Shown here one piece after another: positions 16,972-23,846 of a stretch of 64,000 nucleotides of DNA. The notes below the pieces were generated by a model that saw only the letters and a list, made by a program, of their open reading frames with translations, was not told where the DNA came from and searched no databases. The position numbers and the translations under genes are program-made. The stretch's first letter is position 1. Every line of letters starts with the position of its first letter. Origin of the DNA: a candidate division LCP-89 bacterium B3_LCP (GTDB lineage: Bacteria > Electryoneota > B3-LCP); the NCBI GenBank assembly GCA_005223185.1, contig NJBN01000009.1, forward strand, positions 1-64,000, given 5' to 3'.

Positions 16972-18234
16972 TCACTCTCCTCTGTTGAGGCATTGAATCG
17001 CTTTTAGTGTGGCTGCTGTCGAATCTTTCGTTGTGCGGGAGACGTCACACGGGCGCTTGGCACAGCCTACCGTGTACACGCCATCAAAGTTTGTAACTCC
17101 GTCTGTGAAGCCGTAGTCATCGTATTTTAATTCAAAGGGAATCTTGAAGTCCGGAGTGTTGGGTACCATGCCGGTCGCCAGGACAACCATGTCGAATCCT
17201 TTATGGAGATTTTCTCGCGTTATGGTATCCTCCACATCCAGCACCAGATTTTCACTACCAGGTTCCTCACTGATCTTGGCGACCTTACCTTTGATGAATG
17301 AGACATTTTCATCTTCCAACAGGTCGTAATAGAACTTTTCCTCACGGCCGATGGTACGAACGTCAATGTAGAAAACAGTTATCTTGGCGTTTTCGTTCTT
17401 CTCCCTGATGTATCTGACCTGCTTTAGTGAACCCATGCAGCAGACCGCCGAGCAGTAGGGGAGATGGTTCTCATCCCTCGATCCGGCACATTGCACGAAA
17501 GCTATGTTCTCAGCTTTCTTTCCGTCAGATGGGCGGACGATTTCCCCTGCTGTGGGACCACCCATAGCAGCCAATCGCTCCATCATAACGTTGGTGATCA
17601 CGTTCTGGCATTGACCAAATCCCAGGTAATCTAATTTTGTAGCATCGTATGGCCGCCACCCAGTAGCGATTATGACAGCGCCAATATCCACAGCAATCCT
17701 CTTCTCAGTCATCTCCAGATCGATAGCTCCCGGAGGACAGATCTCGTTAAGTTTCTCAGCATCTGTCTCGGATAAGGCTTCCCGGTCAAGGACATAACCA
17801 GGAGGATAAGCCATGTCATGCGGCATGTATAATGCCTTGGTCTTATCCATCCCATAATTGAAGTCATTGACCCTTTCAGTTGTCAATTTCTCCGTCATGG
17901 AATCAGCTATCAAATGCATGTCGGTCACATACTTAGGTCTTATGCGGATTTTGGCTCTAAGATCACCTGCTTCGTCGGTGATCTCTTCCACCGTAGCCAT
18001 AGTATGGACTGTGATTCTGGGATTTTGCTTTATTCTGCGCGTATTGATTTCAAATCCGCATGTTGGAGGACACATCTTTGGGAAATATCGGTGCATGCGC
18101 ATCACGCGTCCACCTAAATAAGCTTCCTTTTCCACCAGGATAACCTTATATCCAATCTCAGCAGCATCCACTGCCGCCGTCATCCCTCCGATTCCACCTC
18201 CGATTACAAGAAGAGGTTTAGCATTAGCATTCAT
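16972..18234 (-). CDS. qmoA: QmoA, HdrA-like flavoprotein
   Basis: 420-residue FAD protein, the first gene of the operon. The dinucleotide fold VIGGGIGGMTAAVDAAEIGYK is at the N-terminus, then the HdrA-type cysteine segment MCPPTCGFEINTRRIKQNP, FVQCAGSRDENHLPYCSAVCCMGSLKQ, and a C-terminal FAD-binding end GVYTVGCAKRPCDVSRTTKDS. The lack of ferredoxin domains and the length separate QmoA from full HdrA. It forms the cytoplasmic head of the Qmo complex with QmoB. The upstream 670 bases hold no gene and should contain the operon promoter. Confidence 0.9.
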   Translation of the reverse strand: MNANAKPLLVIGGGIGGMTAAVDAAEIGYKVILVEKEAYLGGRVMRMHRYFPKMCPPTCGFEINTRRIKQNPRITVHTMATVEEITDEAGDLRAKIRIRPKYVTDMHLIADSMTEKLTTERVNDFNYGMDKTKALYMPHDMAYPPGYVLDREALSETDAEKLNEICPPGAIDLEMTEKRIAVDIGAVIIATGWRPYDATKLDYLGFGQCQNVITNVMMERLAAMGGPTAGEIVRPSDGKKAENIAFVQCAGSRDENHLPYCSAVCCMGSLKQVRYIREKNENAKITVFYIDVRTIGREEKFYYDLLEDENVSFIKGKVAKISEEPGSENLVLDVEDTITRENLHKGFDMVVLATGMVPNTPDFKIPFELKYDDYGFTDGVTNFDGVYTVGCAKRPCDVSRTTKDSTAATLKAIQCLNRGE

Positions 18235-18423
18235 GAACCGACCTTTTATCTAAACTTAAACTGGTTACCAGTGTCGAGTATTATGCAAATTAGCTTGTAA
18301 AATGAAAAGGCACCACCAATTCAACCCTCTGAGTTTGACTTAGGAGTGCCCATCAAGTTTGTCTAACTCAACCCGAGATGGCTGAATTTGGACTCGTGAT
18401 TTGTGAAAGTGATTTATTTCTTA

Positions 18424-18452
18424 AAGTTAAGCCTGTAGAGCATCAATGTCAA
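18424..18452 (-). promoter_or_regulatory. Possible promoter of the qmo-dsr operon
   Basis: On the minus strand TTGACA (18447-18452) is followed after 17 bases by TAACTT (18424-18429). The -35 box is perfect and the -10 box weak. The leader to qmoA would be about 190 bases. Promoters of FCB bacteria often differ from this consensus, so the call is tentative. Confidence 0.25.
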
Positions 18453-18612
18453 TATATATTCATTGATTTTATCTGTTGATTGTCAAGAATATTGTGTGAG
18501 GATCACTAATATTTTCCAATTTGGTCGGATGCTACGATGAGCGAAATTCGACTATGACACACTAATTCATCTCATAGGGGAAGGTAATACATCGATAACA
18601 GAAATTGTCATT

Positions 18613-18637
18613 CCGGGAGGGCTCCAGCCCTGCCCGG
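18613..18637. repeat. GC-rich palindromic element
   Basis: CCGGGAGGGCT (18613-18623) pairs with AGCCCT-g-CCCGG (18626-18637), about 11 base pairs with one bulged G, in an otherwise AT-rich spacer. It looks like a REP-type intergenic repeat unit, but no second copy was found in the window. Confidence 0.35.
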
Positions 18638-18794
18638 TACGTAGTACTCCTACGGAGAATCCAGTGGAGAAAGGTAGAGCGAGGGTTTGCCCCCGTCCAA
18701 AAAGTGTGAAATATGAAAAGCACCAGAATCACAGATTTTCACTGATTAAACAGATGTCGCAGATAAAATCTGTTGAATCAGTGGTTTTGACAAT

Positions 18795-18821
18795 AAAAAA
18801 CCCGACTCTAAGAGGTCGGGT
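18795..18821 (-). terminator. Intrinsic terminator of the two-TM protein gene
   Basis: Minus strand: stem ACCCGAC/GTCGGGT (18815-18821 with 18800-18806), 8-base loop, then a run of six T (18795-18800). It lies about 85 bases after the stop of the gene at 18905-19447. Confidence 0.75.
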
Positions 18822-18904
18822 CACCCGTTCTGAAGAATTAAACCTTCAGTCGTCTATATCAGAGAGAACATAGATCCATATCATTCGATTGTTAGCTTTC
18901 ATAC

Positions 18905-19447
18905 TTATTTGTTTTGTTGAATTAGTTTATTTGCTAGTTCCATTTTAGCTTGGTCTCTTTTTGCCTCATCAGTGACCATACTTGTTGCGAGGAAAGACAT
19001 AGAGACCTGTTGCATCGTGACCAACTTATCATGGAAGAGATTAATTTGTTGAAGGGCCTTATTGTAAAGATAGAAGAACACTCCAGCAATGAACTCAGTT
19101 AGCATTCCGGCAATAGAGGAAAGGTATACGGCATTAAGATTGACATTGCCACTAAATGTAGAGAAGATGCTGATCCCAATCGCAATTGCCAGCAAAAAGA
19201 AACCAACAATAGCCATGATTCGACTAAGGCTAAAACTTTGTTGAGCTTGGATTCTAGTTTGTGCAATATACCCCTCAAGGGCTGCGATATTAATAAGAAG
19301 TATGTACTTAAATATTTCATTCCCGGTAGCACTCTCTAGCTTGTCCGCATAAGTTTTCTTCTCTTTTGAAGCCTTGTCAACTACTTTAGAAAAGGCTTTT
19401 AACATTTCAGAAGCTGCTGCCCCAAGAAGAAACGGTTCCATCACCAT
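18905..19447 (-). CDS. Two-TM protein resembling TRADD-N-associated membrane domain
   Basis: 180-residue membrane protein. A Lys/Glu-rich N-terminal helical region is followed by two hydrophobic segments (about 78-98 and 107-128) and a helical tail (FFYLYNKALQQINLFHDKLVTMQQ) ending in a charged, Gln-rich stretch. This layout and tail resemble the cyanobacterial TRADD-N-associated two-transmembrane domain described in predicted conflict and signalling proteins. The match is by recollection of the pattern, not a search. It stands alone, with its own terminator and no recognisable defence partner beside it. Base use is more AT-rich than the neighbouring respiratory genes. Confidence 0.5.
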   Translation of the reverse strand: MVMEPFLLGAAASEMLKAFSKVVDKASKEKKTYADKLESATGNEIFKYILLINIAALEGYIAQTRIQAQQSFSLSRIMAIVGFFLLAIAIGISIFSTFSGNVNLNAVYLSSIAGMLTEFIAGVFFYLYNKALQQINLFHDKLVTMQQVSMSFLATSMVTDEAKRDQAKMELANKLIQQNK

Positions 19448-19939
19448 ATTTTCCTCTAATTACTTTTTTATTTGTGGCCTTCCCGGTATGTCAGGTCTTC
19501 GCTTCGCTCAGAGTGACCGCTTTTAGAACAGCTCCTCCTACCTCGCTGGCTTACAGGGACGATACTAGAACTTTTAATGCCTGGGATCAGCTCTTTGAAA
19601 TAGTAAATGCAGCGTAAGAAAATGGTGAATTAATTTACGGAAACTAATTGTCCAACTTCGCATATGCGGAATTCAATTTAGCTGGTATTATGCCAGCAGA
19701 CGCGTAGCTGCTGATGAAATGGTCGGGGATTCCCATGCAAAATCAGGTTGCTGTGTGACTATACAATAATAGAATCAATGGTATTAGAAGTCCCGGATTC
19801 TTCTTTTCGAACCGTTATAGCCATTGTTATATTTCATATTCTGTAACAAGTGATTATTATCTTGATAATAGGTAATTTATTTTTTATATTATTACATACA
19901 GATCGGAAGCTTCTGACTAATCCTGTTTTAGGAGTGAAA
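19448..19939. other. Gene-free divergent spacer
   Basis: About 490 bases between the two-TM protein gene (minus) and a beta-helix gene (plus). It holds short inverted repeats such as GCTGGTATTATGCCAGC (around 19681-19699) and an AT-rich stretch before 19940, where the plus-strand promoter is expected. No gene is seen. Confidence 0.5.
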
Positions 19940-22690
19940 ATGCTCAAACATCTCTTAGTTGCCGGGGTATCCACAATACTACTACCTCTCATAACCGCTG
20001 CGCAAACTATTATTCCAGGTGGCAATGTCAATGGGCTCTGGGAGTTCAGCGGCTCCCCGTATAACATCGAAGGCGAAATCACCATCCCCGCTGGAGATAC
20101 TCTGACTATCGAATCGGGAGTGGAGGTTGTTTTCCAAGGACATTACAAATTCATAATTAACGGTTTCCTGGAAGCTGCGGGCACAGAAAATGATTCCATC
20201 CTGTTCACGTCAGCGAATCCGGATACCGGCTGGGGCGGGATACGTTTTCTCGACGCGCTTGACAGCAACCAGTTGTTCTTCTGCGTAATCCAATATGGCC
20301 GTGCAACAGGTAGTTCGCCTGATAACCACGGTGGAGGGATCTATTGCGATAATTCTAACCCAGTAATCGCACACAGCAGCATAAGAAATAATTACAGCGA
20401 AGCGGCTGGTGGAGGGATCTACTGCCTCGAAAATTCGAATCCCTCGATTAACCACTGTGTGATAAACAACAATACAGCAGTATTGGACGGCGGCGGTATC
20501 CACTGTTGGGAAGGAGCTGAGCCGACTGTCAGTTATTGTACAATATTTGCTAACACGGGAAACTATGGAGGAGGTGTATTCTGTGGTAACAATTCCGATT
20601 TAACTATTGTCAATTGCACAATCAGTAGGAACACAGCTATCCAACTCGGTGGAGCCGTAAACTGCTACAACGCCAATCCAGCTATCCTAAATACTGTTAT
20701 TGAAGGAAATCTCGGGAGCGGCGGAGTGAATATTCACAACGCACCTGGTATCTCCATCTCCTACTGTGACCTCTCTAACAACCAGGGTGGTAATCTAATA
20801 GGCAATACGATACCTCCTGGTGCAGGGCAACTTATATTTATAAACACTAACCTGGATTCCTGCGACATATTCTTTAATATCTTTGAAGAACCATTGTTCG
20901 AAGATCCTCTAAATGGAAATTATAACCTGACTTGGATCAACTATCCTGTCTGGGATAATACACGATCCCCCTGCATCGATGCAGGAAATCCCGATCAACA
21001 ATACCTCGATCCGGATAGCACCACAGCCGATATAGGAGCTTCGTACTTCGATCAAAGCACTTTCCCACCAGTACCCGAAATCGTTGTTTCATCCCAACTA
21101 TTGGATTTTGAAACTGTTAGAATAGGAAATCAGGCGGATTTGCCGCTGACTATTTACAACAACGGTAACAGATACCTGATCCTATATGACATCAATTCAA
21201 GTTCGCTCGCGTTCAGCACCAATTTCAATCCTTTGGACAGCCTGATCCTGCCGACCGATAGTCTACTAATTACAGTCTATTTCGATCCAGATGATACTTT
21301 ATCATACAATGAAATCCTGTCCATTGACAATGATGATGAGTTGGTCGAAGTTGAATTGCTGGGGATTGGCGAGGAACCTTCCGAACCGAATATTCAGATC
21401 ACTGCGGATTCGCTTGATTTCGGATCAGTCATAGTGGGTACTCAATCGAGTCTTCCATTCACAATCTACAATGTCGGGGACACGACTCTGGTCCTATACG
21501 ATCTCACGGCAAACGATCCGGCATTCACGACTAATTTCGATCTTGCGGACAGCCTGATCTTGCCCAATGACAGCCTTATGATAACTGTAACTTTTGCGCC
21601 GGTAGAAATCATTTCCTATAGCGATACTCTAAGAATAGACAACAACGACGAATTGGTAGAATTATCGCTAATCGGTGCAGGTGTCAGTCCACCAGCGCCG
21701 GACATATCCGTTTCCGGGTATACTTTAGATTTCGGGGCTTTACTTCTTGGGGCTCAAGAAACTCTACCACTAACGATCTATAACATGGGCAATGCTGATT
21801 TGATTCTCTATGAAATGACGACTAGCGATACCGCCTTTACAATGGATTATGATCCCGCGGATAGCCTGATCGCCCCAGGCGATAGTCTTAACATTATAGT
21901 CTATTTTACACCATCGCAGATTGCCTTTTACCAAGATACATTGACCATTGAGAGCAACGACGAAATAGTTTTAGTCGCCTTGGAAGGTGAGGGTATCGGA
22001 CCTGTGCAAATTACCCTTACTCCGTATAGCCCACCAATCATTATCCCAGAATCTGGAGGTAGTTTCGATTTCAACATCGCCGTTGAGAATCTAACCTCTG
22101 TGGAACAAATTTTCGATCTTTGGACTATCATTCGCCTACCACAAGTGGGGGAAGTTCCGATTATGACCGTTGCCAATATAACCATCCCTGGAAATACAGT
22201 CATTGACAGGGATAGAACCCAGTTTGTCCCTGAGATCGCTCCATCTGGAACGTACACGTATTATGCCTACGTGGGGAACTACCCTTGGGTAATCAATGAC
22301 TACGACACCTTTAATTTTGAAAAACAAGGTAATAACGTGAATTGCAGCATGGGTGCTGCTTCAGATTGGCTTTGCACTGGAGAAAATTTTTACGATCTGT
22401 TTCCAACTTCCAATATGGATATCCCAACAGAATATATTTTATACTACCCTTACCCCAATCCATTTAACCCAGTGACGACGTTTAAGATCGAGTTGCCGGT
22501 GGCGTCATGGGTGACGCTGGAAATCTACGATGTCAGCGGAAGGTCGCTGGGTATTGTTATTGACGACTGGCGTTTGGCGGGGTATTACGAAGTGACTTTC
22601 GATGGATCGAGATTTGTGTCTGGGATTTATATCTACAAACTTTCTGCAGGCGATTTCATCTCAACTGGTAAAATAGTGCTGATGAAATAA
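19940..22690 (+). CDS. Secreted beta-helix protein with three Hydin-type repeats and T9SS sorting domain
   Basis: About 916 residues. The ATG at 19940 is chosen because AGGAG lies 6 bases upstream and a signal peptide (LLVAGVSTILLPLITAAQ) follows at once; the frame is also open further upstream from 19850. Domains in order: a parallel beta-helix with repeats of the NSNPSINHCVINNN and DGGGIHCWEG kind, three ~95-residue repeats of the choice-of-anchor D/ASH type (each with LDFGxxxxGxxxxLPxTIYNxGxxxLxLYDxxxxxxAF), a ~100-residue domain beginning ITLTPYSPPIIIPESGG, and a C-terminal T9SS type A sorting domain (YPYPNPFNPVTTFKIELP to FISTGKIVLMK). Probably a large cell-surface or released protein; ligand unknown. 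Confidence 0.85.
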   Translation: MLKHLLVAGVSTILLPLITAAQTIIPGGNVNGLWEFSGSPYNIEGEITIPAGDTLTIESGVEVVFQGHYKFIINGFLEAAGTENDSILFTSANPDTGWGGIRFLDALDSNQLFFCVIQYGRATGSSPDNHGGGIYCDNSNPVIAHSSIRNNYSEAAGGGIYCLENSNPSINHCVINNNTAVLDGGGIHCWEGAEPTVSYCTIFANTGNYGGGVFCGNNSDLTIVNCTISRNTAIQLGGAVNCYNANPAILNTVIEGNLGSGGVNIHNAPGISISYCDLSNNQGGNLIGNTIPPGAGQLIFINTNLDSCDIFFNIFEEPLFEDPLNGNYNLTWINYPVWDNTRSPCIDAGNPDQQYLDPDSTTADIGASYFDQSTFPPVPEIVVSSQLLDFETVRIGNQADLPLTIYNNGNRYLILYDINSSSLAFSTNFNPLDSLILPTDSLLITVYFDPDDTLSYNEILSIDNDDELVEVELLGIGEEPSEPNIQITADSLDFGSVIVGTQSSLPFTIYNVGDTTLVLYDLTANDPAFTTNFDLADSLILPNDSLMITVTFAPVEIISYSDTLRIDNNDELVELSLIGAGVSPPAPDISVSGYTLDFGALLLGAQETLPLTIYNMGNADLILYEMTTSDTAFTMDYDPADSLIAPGDSLNIIVYFTPSQIAFYQDTLTIESNDEIVLVALEGEGIGPVQITLTPYSPPIIIPESGGSFDFNIAVENLTSVEQIFDLWTIIRLPQVGEVPIMTVANITIPGNTVIDRDRTQFVPEIAPSGTYTYYAYVGNYPWVINDYDTFNFEKQGNNVNCSMGAASDWLCTGENFYDLFPTSNMDIPTEYILYYPYPNPFNPVTTFKIELPVASWVTLEIYDVSGRSLGIVIDDWRLAGYYEVTFDGSRFVSGIYIYKLSAGDFISTGKIVLMK

Positions 22691-22714
22691 ATTTCGCGAA
22701 TGGGTGTTAGAATA

Positions 22715-22745
22715 AAAAGCCTCAGAATCATCTCCTGAGGCTTTT
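22715..22745. terminator. Bidirectional terminator shared by the beta-helix gene and tRNA-Gln
   Basis: AAAAGCCTCAG (22715-22725) pairs with CTGAGGCTTTT (22735-22745) around a 9-base loop. T-runs follow on both strands, so it can end the plus-strand gene and the minus-strand tRNA transcript. Confidence 0.85.
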
Positions 22746-22751
22746 GCTTTG

Positions 22752-22822
22752 CTGGGATGCAGGGATTCGAACCCCGATACTACGGTCCAGAGCCGCATGT
22801 CCTGCCATTGGACGACATCCCA
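22752..22822 (-). tRNA. tRNA-Gln (anticodon CUG)
   Basis: Full cloverleaf on the minus strand. The acceptor TGGGATG pairs with CATCCCA, the D stem is GTCC/GGAC, the anticodon stem TGCGG/CCGTA encloses loop CTCTGGA (anticodon CTG, reads CAG), and the T arm is CGGGG-TTCGAAT-CCCTG. U1-A72 and discriminator G73 are typical of glutamine tRNAs. The 3' CCA is not encoded. A terminator follows at 22715-22745. Confidence 0.93.
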
Positions 22823-22919
22823 AAAAATCCCGTAAAATATAATAATAAGATTCCCCGTAATCAAGAGGAATCTTTAACGATTAATCTTCAGGCGAATTGT
22901 ACGGTTTGAAAGGGAATCC

Positions 22920-23528
22920 TCAGCCTCTGAGCTTTGCAGTAAAAGTAGCCACTCGTCTGCCTAAAGCTCGCGCGATAGCCAAATCGTTTTCAGTAGGTCC
23001 CTGCCCTTCACTGGTTCGTACCACCGTTGTGGCGCCATAAGGTGAACCACCCAAATCTGCTTTCATTAGTTCGGGCAGGCTAAAAGGTAACCCTACAATG
23101 AGCATACCATGGTGCAGTAGTGGTAGATAAGTCGCCAAAAGAGTGCTTTCCTGTCCACCATGTAGAGAATTGCTGGAACAGAACACTCCTGCAGGTTTAT
23201 CGACCAACGTACCTTTACTCCAGAGATCACCCGTGCTGTCGATGAAGGCTTTCATCTGAGCGCACATATTACCGAACCTGGTGGGCGTACCTAATACCAG
23301 GCCATCGCATTTTATCAAGTCCTTCTTGCTCACAATAGACACGTCTCGTTGGAGTTCAGCGGTAGCTTTCATAGCTGGATTTGATCTTATTTCTTCTTGC
23401 GGTAACGTTTCAGGTACACGCCGTAAATTACCAACTACGCCAGGAACCTCGGTTATACCCTTGGTAACAGCCTGAGCCATTTTAAAGATATTTCCGGTAG
23501 CGCTATAATAGAGAACCAAAATTTTCAT
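22920..23528 (-). CDS. wrbA: NAD(P)H:quinone oxidoreductase WrbA
   Basis: 202-residue flavodoxin-fold enzyme that reduces quinones by two electrons and protects against redox cycling. FMN-binding signature KILVLYYSATGNIFKMAQAV is at the N-terminus, followed by the WrbA-specific LGTPTRFGNMCAQMKAFIDSTGDLW, the FCSSNSLHGGQESTLLATYLPLLHHGM segment, and GGSPYGATTVV near the C-terminus. The length matches the family. The start follows a strong AAGGGGG site. It appears monocistronic. Confidence 0.94.
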   Translation of the reverse strand: MKILVLYYSATGNIFKMAQAVTKGITEVPGVVGNLRRVPETLPQEEIRSNPAMKATAELQRDVSIVSKKDLIKCDGLVLGTPTRFGNMCAQMKAFIDSTGDLWSKGTLVDKPAGVFCSSNSLHGGQESTLLATYLPLLHHGMLIVGLPFSLPELMKADLGGSPYGATTVVRTSEGQGPTENDLAIARALGRRVATFTAKLRG

Positions 23529-23846
23529 TTAAACCCCCTTTATCCGTTTGACCGTAGCAGAAATCTGCCGTTCTTATTTTTAGTTTATCTATTAGCAATT
23601 ATTGAGTCTATTCACCGGTTGTTACTTATTAACCTAATGATTCAACTTCAAGTTTCACGGGAGCTTATCTGGGGATGAAGAATGGTCAGAGTAGGGCAAG
23701 CAAGTCGTATAATAGATATCATAAACAAAAACTATGAGCAATAACCACCACTGCAATATACAAAGGAAATCTTTACGAGTCAAGTAAAATCTTTTCCTCT
23801 GATCAATTATTTTTCACTTGATGACATAGATGGATGTGAGGTATTT
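23529..23846. other. Gene-free spacer upstream of wrbA
   Basis: 318 bases, AT-rich, no credible gene. It should hold the wrbA promoter and the 3' end of the CapA-like gene transcript. GTCAAGT and ACTTGATGAC (around 23779-23825) could form a long-loop hairpin; no convincing terminator was found. Confidence 0.4.

Larger units (their letters stand above)
18235..18904. other. Gene-free region upstream of qmoA
   Basis: About 670 bases with no credible gene. It holds a possible minus-strand promoter (18424-18452), a GC-rich palindrome (18613-18637) and the terminator of the next minus-strand gene (18795-18821). A small plus-strand open frame at 18664-18873 has no recognisable product and runs through the terminator, so it is not called. 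Confidence 0.6.

Noticed and set aside
13264-18234. Heterodisulfide reductase hdrABC of a methanogen-type or sulfur-oxidising sHdr pathway
   Set aside because: The HdrA+MvhD fusion, the HdrC+cytochrome b fusion and the absence of an HdrB with CCG domains match QmoABC.
18664-18873. 69-residue plus-strand open frame
   Set aside because: It runs through a palindrome-rich spacer and a clear minus-strand terminator, has no ribosome site or recognisable product.
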